The notes under the pieces: generated by a model
What the model was told of the DNA's origin: nothing
The model's database searches: none
What the model saw: the letters and a program-made list of their open reading frames with translations, nothing else
Part shown: positions 46,246 through 55,098 of the stretch, one piece after another
Position numbering within the stretch: position 1 is the first letter of the stretch
Layout of the letters: every line of letters starts with the position of its first letter
Made by a program: the position numbers and the translations under genes
NCBI GenBank assembly: GCA_027364875.1
Contig: DAHXON010000008.1
Span: 1-64,000 of the forward strand
Origin: Chloroflexota bacterium
GTDB taxonomy: Bacteria > Chloroflexota > Limnocylindria > Limnocylindrales > CSP1-4
DNA: 64,000 nt
Direction of reading: 5' to 3'

Positions 46246-46428
46246 GCCCGCCCTCGTGTGCGATCCAAGTTCTAAGGCCACAACCATACAGAGGCGCTTC
46301 GAGGTCAAAACGGGTGGCTGCGTTGCCCGGGACGTCGATTTTCGTCGGGGCCACATGCCCGTTCCAAGGCAACGGGTTCGCTCGTCTCCATCGTGTCCAT
46401 CAACCAGCGTGGCAACTGGGGAGATCCG

Positions 46429-47694
46429 ATGAGGGCGGCTTTCGCGGCAGCAGGATTGCTAACGCTCGTTCTCGTGGGTTGCGGCGCACCGGTCACGTCT
46501 CAGGCGCCGAGTCCGGCGAGCCCCACCGGCTCGGGTGCGCCCTTGCCAACCCCTCCTCCGAGCGCAAATCCGAGTCCGAGTTCGCTCGCGACGCCGGCCC
46601 ACACCGCTGAGTCGTCCCCGACGTCGAACCCGCGGCCGTCGTTCGTGACGAGCGGCATCGAGCCCGGCAAGATATGGGCCTCGATCGCCTGGACAAAGCT
46701 GCCGGCGAATAGCCCCCTTTCGTCGATAAGAGGTCTGGTCCACTGGCGCGGCGGCTATGTGGCATACGGCGACGCCGGGCTGTGGACATCGACCGACGGC
46801 CGCCTCTGGAAGCCGTCGTCGGATGTGCCGGGCAACATGACCGCCGTGGCCGAAACCTCGATCGGGCTCGTCGCGCTCGTCTTCGGCTTTGCCGATTGCC
46901 CCGTCATCCCGCGGCCCTGCTACCCCTCCGCCGCGGGCACCGTCGAAGCGTGGACGACTACGGACGGCCTGAGCTGGGTCGATCGAGGTCTCGCCATCGG
47001 GGTTTCGGGATTGCAGCTGGCCGGCGTCGGCGGAAGTCCACTGGGCGCAGTCGCCTCCACGACTGACTCGAACAAACCGGGAGTTGCCTATTCGGCCGAC
47101 GGGGTGACCTGGAAAGCCGTGGTCGTTCCGTCGGTTTCATCGGCCTTCTGGTGCCAGGACCCCGAGTTCGGCATGGGCTTGTTCACGATGATCTGTCCAG
47201 CGGCCCAACCGACTGCGCTCGGCGATCTGCCTTCTCAGCCTGTGTTCTCGGCGGATGGCATCCACTGGGCCGCGGGAACAGCGCCTATGACGACGGACCG
47301 GCCGGCTGGAATGGACCGTGTCCTCGTGGGGCGCAGTGGGCTCATGGCGACCGGATACGTACCCGGGGAAGGCGGAGCGGCGCAATGGTGGCGCTCGGAT
47401 AACGGCATGACGTGGCAGATGCTGAATGGTTACTCTCCGGTCGGCAGCTTCACCAGCCGCGCGATCCCGGGTGGCACCTACCCGAACGGCACCCTCGCAG
47501 CGGACGGGACAAGGATCGTCGCACTCGGCTTGGACGCCCAGGTTGCGTCACTGAGCGGTGAGACGTGGAGTTCCTGGGACGGGAAGTCCTGGTCGAAGCT
47601 GGCGAGCCATGGCGCGCCGGTCGCTGGCCCAATGGACGAAATAGTCTTTCCGACGGGAATTCTCGCTGGCGATTGGTGGGGCACGGCCGGTTGA
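46429..47694 (+). CDS. secreted lipoprotein with sortilin/BNR-like repeats
   Basis: The 421-residue protein has a lipoprotein signal (FAAAGLLTLVLVGC), a long Pro/Ser/Thr linker and about five S-x-D-G-x-x-W units: TSTDGRLW, TTTDGLSW, YSADGVTW, FSADGIHW, RSDNGMTW, SSWDGKSW. These are Asp-box-type turns of a beta-propeller, as in sialidase/sortilin-like proteins. ATG 46429 follows GGGGAG; ATG 46393 upstream is less likely. It is divergent from the ECF sigma gene. A cell-surface binding or hydrolytic role is possible; catalytic residues are not recognised. Confidence 0.7.
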   Translation: MRAAFAAAGLLTLVLVGCGAPVTSQAPSPASPTGSGAPLPTPPPSANPSPSSLATPAHTAESSPTSNPRPSFVTSGIEPGKIWASIAWTKLPANSPLSSIRGLVHWRGGYVAYGDAGLWTSTDGRLWKPSSDVPGNMTAVAETSIGLVALVFGFADCPVIPRPCYPSAAGTVEAWTTTDGLSWVDRGLAIGVSGLQLAGVGGSPLGAVASTTDSNKPGVAYSADGVTWKAVVVPSVSSAFWCQDPEFGMGLFTMICPAAQPTALGDLPSQPVFSADGIHWAAGTAPMTTDRPAGMDRVLVGRSGLMATGYVPGEGGAAQWWRSDNGMTWQMLNGYSPVGSFTSRAIPGGTYPNGTLAADGTRIVALGLDAQVASLSGETWSSWDGKSWSKLASHGAPVAGPMDEIVFPTGILAGDWWGTAG

Positions 47695-47729
47695 CCTGCC
47701 TCGGCGAGACAGGGCGTTCGCAGCCCCGC

Positions 47730-47735
47730 TACGAT
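47730..47735 (+). promoter_or_regulatory. -10 box close to the IMPase start codon
   Basis: TACGAT ends 6 nt before ATG 47742 and no Shine-Dalgarno lies between. A leaderless mRNA is predicted. Confidence 0.4.
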
Positions 47736-47741
47736 CCCCAC

Positions 47742-48560
47742 ATGAGTGAAGCGCAGGCATCAAAGGTCGAGCTTCTCCGCTGGCGCAGCGTGGCTCTGGC
47801 CATCGCCGACGAGGCCGACCGTCTCGCCATGGGTGGTTTTCGGCGGGACGTGAGGATCGAGACCAAGCGCGACAAGAGCCTGGTGACCGAGATAGACCAG
47901 GCGATCGAGCGTATGGCCCGCGAAACGCTCCGCGCGGAATTCCCCGGATGTGGCCTGGTCGGCGAGGAGGAAGGGACCGAGGCGGCCGACGCGAGCCTGT
48001 GCTGGTACGTCGATCCCATCGACGCGACCCACAACTTCGTCCGTGGCGTGCCCGTTTTCGCAACGCTCCTTGCCGCGTCAGTGGACGGCGAGATCCAGGT
48101 CGCGGTGGTCAGTGCCCCGGCTTTGCGCGGCCGCTGGATGGCGTGGCTCGGTGGGGGAGCCTGGCGTGCCGGAGAGGCCGGAATCCAGGATGCCACCCGG
48201 CTGCACGTGAGCGACGTGGCCACGATCGAGGAGTCGCAGCTCGTGTACGGGAGCCGTACCGCGGACATGGCCAGCGGCGAGATGCCCGGCCTGGACCGGA
48301 CCCTCGCCGAAGCGTGGCGCGAGCGCGGCTTCGGGGATTTCTGGGGCTACATGCTGGTCGCCGAAGGCGCCGCCGAGGCCATGGTGGAGACCGGCGCGCA
48401 TCCATGGGATTGGGCCGCGCCGCAGCTGATCGTGGAAGAGGCCGGCGGCCGCTTCACCACTGCCCGCGGAGAGCGGCGGATCGACGGCGCTTCGGCGGTG
48501 GCCACCAACGGCCGGATCCACGACGACCTTCTTCGGCGGCTCCGAGGCCGGGGCGCGTAG
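47742..48560 (+). CDS. inositol-monophosphatase family phosphatase (possibly histidinol-phosphatase)
   Basis: The 272-residue Mg2+-dependent phosphatase has the metal motifs VGEEEG (Glu), CWYVDPIDATHNFVRGVPVFATLLA (DPIDxT) and the terminal GAHPWDWAAPQLIVEEAGG (W-D). The first ~80 residues match the helical start (LRWRSVALAIADEADRLAMGGFRRD...TKRDKSLVTEIDQAIERMARE). The HNFVRG wording and VYGSRT resemble HisN-type histidinol-phosphatases, though inositol phosphatase cannot be excluded. ATG 47742 lacks a ribosome-binding site and has a -10 box 6 nt upstream. Confidence 0.85.
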   Translation: MSEAQASKVELLRWRSVALAIADEADRLAMGGFRRDVRIETKRDKSLVTEIDQAIERMARETLRAEFPGCGLVGEEEGTEAADASLCWYVDPIDATHNFVRGVPVFATLLAASVDGEIQVAVVSAPALRGRWMAWLGGGAWRAGEAGIQDATRLHVSDVATIEESQLVYGSRTADMASGEMPGLDRTLAEAWRERGFGDFWGYMLVAEGAAEAMVETGAHPWDWAAPQLIVEEAGGRFTTARGERRIDGASAVATNGRIHDDLLRRLRGRGA

Positions 48561-48585
48561 ACCCGCTGCCGAGGCGCCGCACGGC

Positions 48586-48668
48586 CGGGGCGCCGAGTGG
48601 CCGCGGTGCCGAGTGGGCGCGGCGCGCGTGGCGCCTAGTGGCCGCGGGGGCGCCGAGTGGCCCTCGGC
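48586..48668. repeat. short imperfect tandem repeats
   Basis: Four copies of a GCC(G/T)AGTGG core, most within GGCGCCGAGTGGCCGCGG, at ~20-bp intervals after the phosphatase gene. The segment is extremely GC-rich and contains no gene. Possibly slippage-prone or structured DNA; no known repeat class. Confidence 0.5.
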
Positions 48669-48738
48669 CCTAGACTCATACCTGCAACCACACACAATGC
48701 CCAATCCTGCCGGCGAGAAGCCGGCCGACGGAGCGTAG

Positions 48739-48996
48739 ATGGTCAAGACACGGAGATCCGCGAAGCCGGGCCTGCACAGATTCAACCGTCACCAGATCGA
48801 GCTGCCGGACGGCAGAAAGCTCGAAATGCATGAGGACGGCACCATCGTGGAGACCGGCGAGGCCGCCGAGGCGCCGAAGACCTGGCCACTCGACGACCCG
48901 GAATGGGCACGACTCGCGCTCCGCTTCGGAGTGCTGCCTCCGTCGGAGACCACCGTCCCGGAGCGTCCCCGCCGATCCAGCCCGCGCCCGCGCTGA
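48739..48996 (+). CDS. small hypothetical protein, 85 aa
   Basis: The 85-residue protein begins MVKTRRSAKPGLHRFNRHQIELPDGRKLEMHEDGTIVETGE; the centre shows a small beta-hairpin, and the tail is Pro/Arg-rich. A TAGACT -10-like box lies at 48671, but no strong ribosome-binding site precedes ATG 48739. Base composition and codon use look coding. Family unknown. It is short enough that it could be spurious. Confidence 0.45.
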   Translation: MVKTRRSAKPGLHRFNRHQIELPDGRKLEMHEDGTIVETGEAAEAPKTWPLDDPEWARLALRFGVLPPSETTVPERPRRSSPRPR

Positions 48997-49081
48997 CGCC
49001 GGCATCCGAGACGGACCACGGCTCCTGCCCGGACGGGTCGGGTAGGATCTAGGGGTTACGCCCGTCTGCCTGGAGGACAAG

Positions 49082-50332
49082 ATGCCCGCACCGATTCGTC
49101 CCTCGGTTCTGGTGGGTGCGCGCTTGCTCGACGGTCGCTCTCCGGACGTCGCCATCGGCTCAGTGGCCATTGGCGCCGACGGCCGGATCGCCTCCGCGGG
49201 TCCCCAGGCGGCAGCCGACGCAGCCGAGGGCGCGCGGCGGGTCGATCTCACCGGCCTGACGCTCCTGCCCGGAATCATCGACTGCCACGTCCACTTGAGC
49301 CTCCGCCTGGAACCCGTGGCCGACCAGGTCCAGCGCTCCGCGACCGACCTCGTGGTTCGGGCCCTTCAGAGCGGCCGCGAATTCCTCGAAGCGGGCGTCA
49401 CGACCGTCCGCGACGCCGGCTACACACCCGCGGGCGTCAAGCGCGCCTTTGCCAGCGGCGCATTCCCTGGTCCACGCACGCAGGTAAGCTGCCGGCCGCT
49501 CTCCCAGACCGGCGGCCACGGCGACGGCTGGACCCCGTCCGGCGCGATCCTGGACACGGATGTCAGCGATCTGCCGCCGGGCGTCGCCGATGGCGTGGAC
49601 CAGGTCCGCAAGGCGACGCGGCTGCAGATACGCGCCGGCGCGGACTGGATCAAGGTCATGGCCAGCGGCGGTGTCCTCTCCGCCGCGGACTCGCCGGACG
49701 CGAGCCAGTTCACGGTCGAGGAGATCCGGGCGATCGTGGAAGAGGCGAAGGCGGCCGGCATCAAGGGAACGCTCGCTCACGCAGAAGGCACCACGGGGAT
49801 CAAGAATGCCCTGCGCGCGGGCATCACCAGCATCGAGCACGGCGACCTGATCGACGAGGAAGGCCTCGACCTGATGCTCGAACGCGACGTGCCGCTCGTT
49901 CCGACGTTCAACATCAACTTCGTCCTCATGGACGAGGAACGCGTCGCTCGCGGCGATGTCCCGCCCTGGGCGATCGAGAAGATGCGCTACCTCTTCGACA
50001 AGCAGCAGGCGAACTTCCGGCATGCCGTCGACCGCGGCGTCAGGGTCGTCATGGGCACGGACAGCTTCAACGGCCTCTATCCGCCGGCAGAGCTCGCCTA
50101 CATGTCTGAGTTCGGGCTGGGGCCTTTCCGGGCCATCCAGGCGGCCACGACCGAAGCAGCCAGGCTTCTGGGCATCGCCGACCAGGTCGGCACGCTCGAG
50201 CCCGGCAAGCAGGCCGACCTGATCGCGGTCTCCGGCGACCCGCTCGCGGAGCCGGGCCTGTGGCGCGATCCGGCGCGGATCGTCCTGGTCATCCAGGGCG
50301 GCCGAATCGTCGCGGATCGGCTGAGGGCGTAG
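49082..50332 (+). CDS. metal-dependent amidohydrolase
   Basis: The 416-residue TIM-barrel hydrolase belongs to the imidazolonepropionase/prolidase-like group. Metal motifs are IIDCHVHLSLR (HxH), IKVMASGGVLSAADSP (Lys likely carboxylated), AHAEGTTG, SIEHGD and MGTDSFNGLY. A short N-terminal beta-sandwich (VLVGARLLDGRSP) and a C-terminal GTLEPGKQADLIAVSGDPL complete it. ATG 49082 has GGAGG 7 nt upstream. Two further genes follow almost without gap, so it heads a small operon. Substrate (dipeptide or cyclic amide) is not defined. Confidence 0.88.
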   Translation: MPAPIRPSVLVGARLLDGRSPDVAIGSVAIGADGRIASAGPQAAADAAEGARRVDLTGLTLLPGIIDCHVHLSLRLEPVADQVQRSATDLVVRALQSGREFLEAGVTTVRDAGYTPAGVKRAFASGAFPGPRTQVSCRPLSQTGGHGDGWTPSGAILDTDVSDLPPGVADGVDQVRKATRLQIRAGADWIKVMASGGVLSAADSPDASQFTVEEIRAIVEEAKAAGIKGTLAHAEGTTGIKNALRAGITSIEHGDLIDEEGLDLMLERDVPLVPTFNINFVLMDEERVARGDVPPWAIEKMRYLFDKQQANFRHAVDRGVRVVMGTDSFNGLYPPAELAYMSEFGLGPFRAIQAATTEAARLLGIADQVGTLEPGKQADLIAVSGDPLAEPGLWRDPARIVLVIQGGRIVADRLRA

Positions 50333-50334
50333 CC

Positions 50335-50676
50335 ATGATCGCGAGGACGTGGCGCGGCACGGTCCGAACGGCGGACGGCGATCGCTATGTCCGCTACATC
50401 GAGGACACTGGGATCGCCGAGTACAAGGCCTGCGCCGGCAATCGGGGAGCGTGGCTGCTGAGCCGCGACCTGGGCGACGGCCGGACCGAGATCGTCACCC
50501 TGAGCTTCTGGGTCGATCGGGATTCGATCCGCGAGTTCGCCGGCGACGACATCGAACGCGCGGTCTTCTACCCCGACGACGACGCATATCTGCTCGAGCG
50601 CGACCTCACGGTCACGCACTACGAGATCGCCGATCCCGAAGCGCGCGGTCCGATCCCGACGGCAGACCGGGCGTGA
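50335..50676 (+). CDS. ABM-like (ferredoxin-like) small protein
   Basis: The 113-residue protein has the strand-helix pattern of antibiotic-biosynthesis-monooxygenase-like dimers (ARTWRGTVRTADGDRYVRYIEDTGIAEYKACAGNRGAWLLSRDLGDGRTEIVTLSFW, later FYPDDDAYLLERDLTVTHYEI). Such dimers may oxidise or isomerise small aromatics or simply sequester them. ATG 50335 begins 2 nt after the amidohydrolase stop. Its stop overlaps the following gene (GTGA). No cofactor motif. Confidence 0.6.
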   Translation: MIARTWRGTVRTADGDRYVRYIEDTGIAEYKACAGNRGAWLLSRDLGDGRTEIVTLSFWVDRDSIREFAGDDIERAVFYPDDDAYLLERDLTVTHYEIADPEARGPIPTADRA

Positions 50677-51191
50677 TATTCCGCGGGCCGGCTGCGCTCA
50701 TCGACGCCTGGCTCGCGATCGCCGCGCGGCTTCGATCGTGGGCGGCCCGGCCCACCAGGCCGCGTGACTGGTGGCGGGCTCTGCCGGGCGACCTGCTCGG
50801 TCGGACGGTGATGCTCGGCCTGGGCATCCGCGAGCACAACCGAGTGCACGACGCGGGCGACGTGCGTGCCTTCGTGGTCGAGGACGAGCGGATCGACCGC
50901 TACTTCCGCATCCACCTAATCCCGACGAGAGCCCAGACGCTCGGCCACTACGTCCTATGCCGCGGCCCCCTGGATGCCGAAACGATGGCCCACGAGTGCG
51001 AGCACATCCGCCAGTGGGAGTGGCTCGGGCCGCTGTATCTGCCCGCCTACTTCGTCTCGTCCGCGTTCGCCTTCCTTAGCGGCCGGCGACCTTACTGGGA
51101 CAACCACTTCGAAACGGCCGCTCGAGTCCGCGCCCGGCGCGAGGTGGCGTCAGGCCTCGATCATCCTGCCGCCGAACGCGACGCGACGTAG
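50673..51191 (+). CDS. hypothetical protein with HECEH motif
   Basis: The 172-residue product has a possible zinc-binding AHECEHIRQWEWLGPLYLPAY motif (HExxH), followed by a hydrophobic segment (LPAYFVSSAFAFLSG). The first 60 residues are basic and helical. GTG 50673 overlaps the upstream stop as GTGA, so translation is coupled. Similar HECEH/membrane-adjacent proteins exist in other bacteria as uncharacterised families. Proteolytic activity cannot be concluded from five residues alone. Confidence 0.55.
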   Translation: MIFRGPAALIDAWLAIAARLRSWAARPTRPRDWWRALPGDLLGRTVMLGLGIREHNRVHDAGDVRAFVVEDERIDRYFRIHLIPTRAQTLGHYVLCRGPLDAETMAHECEHIRQWEWLGPLYLPAYFVSSAFAFLSGRRPYWDNHFETAARVRARREVASGLDHPAAERDAT

Positions 51192-51265
51192 GGCCGGCGT
51201 GGTGGAGTGCGGCATAGTGGGATGCTCTAGGTAGATCCGTTCGTCTCGTCTTGAGGTCTCCAGCG

Positions 51266-51703
51266 ATGGCCACGTCGTTCCAGGTCACTTTCGACTGCCA
51301 TGACCCCGCCGGGCAGGCCGAGTTCTGGGCGGCCGCTCTGCACTACGTGGTCGAGCCTCCTCCGGACGGGTACTCGAGCTGGGACGACTGGGCGCGGGCG
51401 CAGGGGATACCGGAGGAGCACTGGAACGACGCCGCCTCGGCCCAGGACCCGGGCGGTCTGGGCCCGCGGCTCTTCTTTCAGAGAGTCCCGGAGGGCAAGG
51501 TCGCCAAGAACCGCGTCCACATGGATCTCAACGTCAGCGGCGGGCGGAACGTTTCAGTGGAGATGCGCAAGCAGCAGATCGTCGCCGAGGTGGAGCGTCT
51601 CAAGAAGCTCGGCGCCGACGACAGCCGCGGTCCCGTCGACCAGGGCGGCGAGTTCTGGGTCCGGATGAACGACCCGGAGGGTAACGAGTTCTGCGTCCAG
51701 TGA
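51266..51703 (+). CDS. VOC (glyoxalase-like) family protein
   Basis: The 145-residue protein resembles the vicinal-oxygen-chelate fold: MATSFQVTFDCHDPAGQAEFWAAALHYVVEPPPDGY at the start, NRVHMDLNV in the centre and WVRMNDPEGNEFCVQ at the end (a common DPEGNEF motif). These enzymes bind a metal with His/Glu ligands. ATG 51266 has GAGG at ~10 nt; TTG 51251 is possible. It stands alone. Substrate unknown. Confidence 0.75.
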   Translation: MATSFQVTFDCHDPAGQAEFWAAALHYVVEPPPDGYSSWDDWARAQGIPEEHWNDAASAQDPGGLGPRLFFQRVPEGKVAKNRVHMDLNVSGGRNVSVEMRKQQIVAEVERLKKLGADDSRGPVDQGGEFWVRMNDPEGNEFCVQ

Positions 51704-51845
51704 GGGGCGAAGGCCGCGCGATCGATCGCTAGCGGCGCGTCGCGGCCCCCTCGACGCGTATCTCCGACCAATCTCGTAGGATATTGACGAACCGCCGCGC
51801 AACAGACCGCGAGCCTCTCTGCCGCAATCGAGGAACGAGCCCACG

Positions 51846-52916
51846 ATGCCGACCCTGACCCAAGATGCCGTCCTCAAGGCCCTGGCCACAGTTCAGGAGC
51901 CCGAGCTCGGGGGAAACCTCATCGCCCGGAACATGGTCAAGGACCTCGTTCTCGACGGCTCGAAGGTCTCCTTCACCATCGAGCTGACCACGCCCGCTTG
52001 CCCGCTCAAGGATGAGATCGAGGCGCGAGTGCAGGCCGCCCTCAAGCCGATCGGCGCGACCGAGATCGAGGTCGGCTGGGGCGCCACCGTCCGCCGCTCC
52101 ACGCCGGCCGGCCCCCAGATGCTGCCCGGCGTCAAGAACATCGTGGCCGTGGCATCCGGCAAGGGCGGCGTCGGCAAGACCACCATCAGCGTCAACCTGG
52201 CCGTGGCTCTGGCCAAAGCGGGCGCGTCGGTAGGACTTCTCGACGCGGACATCACGGGTCCCAACATTCCGATGATGATCGGCGCCGAGGGCGCGCCCGT
52301 CGCCAGCGCGAACGGCAAGATCACGCCGATCGAGGCCAACGGCGTGAAGGTAATCTCGATCCAGTTCTTCCTGCCGGAGGGCCAGCCGGTGGTCTGGCGC
52401 GGGCCTCTCGTAGGCGGCGCCATACAGCAGTTCCTGCGCGACGTGGAGTGGGGCGATCTCGACTACCTCGTGGTGGACCTGCCGCCCGGAACCTCCGACG
52501 CGCAGCTGACGCTCGCCCAATCCGTGCCACTGACCGGGGCCGTGCTGGTGACCACGCCTCAGGAAGTCGCCCTCTCCGACGTGGCCAAGGCAATGGCGAT
52601 GTTCAAGCGTGTCAGCGTGCCGATACTCGGCCTCGTGGAGAACATGTCCGGTTTCGTCTGCGCCCACTGTGGCGAAGTCACAGACATCTTCGGGCGCGGC
52701 GGCGGCGAACGCTACGCCGCAGAGAACGGCATCGACTTCCTCGGAGGCGTACCGCTCGACATCACGGTTCGCCAGGGTGCCGACGTGGGTGTTCCGGCGG
52801 TGGCCCAATCGCAGCCCGGCCCCGCGGCCGCGGCGTTGGAGCACGTGGCCCGCGCAATTGCGGGCAAGGTGAGCGTGCAGGCCGCCCGTCAGCAGCCGGT
52901 CCTGACCGTCAGCTGA
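51846..52916 (+). CDS. mrp: Mrp/NBP35-family iron-sulfur carrier ATPase
   Basis: The 356-residue P-loop ATPase is a probable Fe-S cluster carrier. An N-terminal MIP18/DUF59 domain (residues ~5-80; TPACPLKDEIEARVQAALKPIG) leads to the deviant Walker A ASGKGGVGKTTISVNLA, LLDADITGPNIPMM, YLVVDLPPGTSDAQLTL and LVENMSGFVCAHCGEVTDIFGRGGGERYA. The CxxC (CAHC) coordinates the bridging cluster. Length is typical. It is probably monocistronic. Confidence 0.92.
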   Translation: MPTLTQDAVLKALATVQEPELGGNLIARNMVKDLVLDGSKVSFTIELTTPACPLKDEIEARVQAALKPIGATEIEVGWGATVRRSTPAGPQMLPGVKNIVAVASGKGGVGKTTISVNLAVALAKAGASVGLLDADITGPNIPMMIGAEGAPVASANGKITPIEANGVKVISIQFFLPEGQPVVWRGPLVGGAIQQFLRDVEWGDLDYLVVDLPPGTSDAQLTLAQSVPLTGAVLVTTPQEVALSDVAKAMAMFKRVSVPILGLVENMSGFVCAHCGEVTDIFGRGGGERYAAENGIDFLGGVPLDITVRQGADVGVPAVAQSQPGPAAAALEHVARAIAGKVSVQAARQQPVLTVS

Positions 52917-53031
52917 CCTCCGCTGGAGCCGCGCCGCCTGGACCGCGTCACACGCGGTGCGTCGCCTCGGAGTGTCGGGTCCAGTCGAATTTGACCGGCG
53001 CGACGTCGTACCATTCGGGCAGGAGGTTCCC

Positions 53032-55098
53032 GTGCCTTGTCCCGACTGTGGTACGACGCGGACCGCAGGTGCCCGCTTCTGCCACTACTGCGGCCGCCGC
53101 TTCGAAGGCCTGTCCGAGGGGCTTCGGATCGGTGATCGCCGCGTCGTCACCGCGCTCTTCGCCGACATGGTGGGCTACACCAGGCTGGTGGACGAGCTCG
53201 ACCCGGAGGAAGTCCGGGCGCGGGTAGACGGGGCGCTGGCACTCATTGGCGATGCCGTTCTCCGATTCGGCGGATCCCTGGAGAAGTTCATAGGCGACGC
53301 GGTGCTCGCGGTCTTCGGCACTCCCGTTGCCCACGACGACGACGCTCTCCGCGCCTGCCTGTGCGCGCTGGAGATGCAGTCGTGCCTGAGCAGGTATGTG
53401 ACCGCGGACTCGCAACCGCTGGTCCTCAGAATCGGGATCGCCACGGGTGAAGTCGTGGCCGCTCTCCGCGACGTGGCGGGGAATCGATCGGTGGCGCTCA
53501 CCGGCGAGCCGATGACAACGGCCGCGCGCCTCCAGCAGCTCGCCGAGCCCAACGAGATACTGCTCGACGACGCGACGGTCCTCGCCGCGGAGCCTCGCAT
53601 CGGAGTTGACCACCTGGGCGAGAAGATCCTCCGGGGCCAGCGCAGACCGGTCGTGACGCACAGGCTCCGGAGCGAGCGCCGGCTCGTGACCCAGGCCGGC
53701 CGGCGGATGGCGCCGCTCGTGGGCCGGGCTGGCGAGCAGGCCCGCCTGCGCGAGGTCCTCGATAGGGCCGCGGCGACGGGCAAAGGCGCGGCGGTCCTGG
53801 TTCGCGGCGAGGCGGGGGTCGGCAAGTCGCGATTGCTCAGCGAGATGGAGCAGGACGCTCGCAATGCCGGGTTCGGCTGGATGTGGCTCGACAACGCGCC
53901 TCACGGCATGAGCTCGCCCTACAGCGCCGTGCGCAACATGGCGGACTGGGTCGCCGACGAGCAGGGTGTGACCGCCGGGATAGCCGGCCGGCAGATGCTC
54001 TTCGGGCCGGACGTTCCCGCGATCGACGCCAATTCCGTCCGGCTGATGCTCGGCGCCGTCGCCGTCCTGGCTCGCGACTCGAACATGCTGCTCCTGCCCG
54101 AAGAGGGCTGGGGATCCGGGCTCCTGAACCTGGTTCAGCCCAATGAGATCCAGCTCGGCCTGCGGCTCGCCACAGAGGTCTGGGTGAACCAGCTAGTGGC
54201 CCGCCAGCCACGTTGCATCGTCGTGGACGACTACCACTGGATCGATCCTTCGAGCCGGCAACTCCTCGAGCTCATGATCCGGCTGGCCGCCGACCTGCCG
54301 CTCGTCGTTCTCACCGGTTCGCGCTACCCCGCGGAGCCCGAATGGCTCGGCCTGCCGCACGTCGAGGCGATCGATCTGGCCGGGCTTGATGCGGCCGCAA
54401 CGGAGGAACTGGGTTCGGCGGTGGCCGGCGCCGGCCTCGTGTCGGAGTCGGCGCGCTGGCTCTACCAGCGCACCTCGGGCAACGCGCTCTTCGTCGGGGA
54501 GATCATGCGCACGCTCCGCGACGCGGGCCACCTCGAGAAGAACGGGGACCAGCTCCGAATCGAGTCCGGCGCGGCTCGCCGAAGCGTGCCGCTCAGCCTT
54601 CGAGCCCTCCTCGGCGCGAGGATTGACGCCCTGCCCGGCGCGGAGAGAGCCATCCTCGAGGCTGCGTCGGTGGTCGGCCTGTCCTTCACGGTGGATCTTC
54701 TCTGCGTGCTGCAGGGCGAATGTCCGGAGGAGGGTCACCTGGAATCGCTGGCCGAGGCGGGCTTCATCTCAAGGGTCGAGGATCCCGCCAGGCCCGAGGA
54801 GGTTTGGCGGTTCCGCCACCAGCTTTTCCTCGACGCCGCATACGGCCGGCTGTTGAACGACAGGCGGCACCAGCTTCACGGCACGCTGGCGGATTGGTAC
54901 GAAAGAACCGGAACGCATATCGAACCGGCCGAGCTCGGGCGCCATAGAGCGGCCGCCGGCGACGCCGAGCGCGCCCTGCCGCTGCTCGAGCGCGCCCTCG
55001 GCGACGCGCTGGCCGTCGGCGCGGACGAAGAGGCCGACGGCCTGCGCAAGTTGATCGAGACCCTGACGAGCGCTCCGGGTCAGGCCGCCGCGCGCTGA
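53032..55098 (+). CDS. adenylate/guanylate-cyclase-domain AAA ATPase
   Basis: The 688-residue protein has four parts: a zinc ribbon (CPDCGTTRTAGARFCHYC), a class III cyclase domain (VVTALFADMVGYTRLVDEL, SLEKFIGDAVLAVFGTP), a P-loop ATPase (VRGEAGVGKSRLLSEME; IVVDDYHWIDPSSRQLLELM), and C-terminal helices. Metal-binding Asp residues remain, but the transition-state Asn is replaced by Thr (EPMTTAARL), so cyclase activity may be weak or lost. GTG 53032 follows AGGAGG; an upstream ATG at 52957 lacks it. It overlaps the convergent SGNH esterase gene tail to tail by 19 bp. Confidence 0.85.
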   Translation: MPCPDCGTTRTAGARFCHYCGRRFEGLSEGLRIGDRRVVTALFADMVGYTRLVDELDPEEVRARVDGALALIGDAVLRFGGSLEKFIGDAVLAVFGTPVAHDDDALRACLCALEMQSCLSRYVTADSQPLVLRIGIATGEVVAALRDVAGNRSVALTGEPMTTAARLQQLAEPNEILLDDATVLAAEPRIGVDHLGEKILRGQRRPVVTHRLRSERRLVTQAGRRMAPLVGRAGEQARLREVLDRAAATGKGAAVLVRGEAGVGKSRLLSEMEQDARNAGFGWMWLDNAPHGMSSPYSAVRNMADWVADEQGVTAGIAGRQMLFGPDVPAIDANSVRLMLGAVAVLARDSNMLLLPEEGWGSGLLNLVQPNEIQLGLRLATEVWVNQLVARQPRCIVVDDYHWIDPSSRQLLELMIRLAADLPLVVLTGSRYPAEPEWLGLPHVEAIDLAGLDAAATEELGSAVAGAGLVSESARWLYQRTSGNALFVGEIMRTLRDAGHLEKNGDQLRIESGAARRSVPLSLRALLGARIDALPGAERAILEAASVVGLSFTVDLLCVLQGECPEEGHLESLAEAGFISRVEDPARPEEVWRFRHQLFLDAAYGRLLNDRRHQLHGTLADWYERTGTHIEPAELGRHRAAAGDAERALPLLERALGDALAVGADEEADGLRKLIETLTSAPGQAAAR

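Noticed and set aside
48586-48668. CRISPR array
   Set aside because: Units are adjacent, without unique spacers, and no cas genes are nearby.
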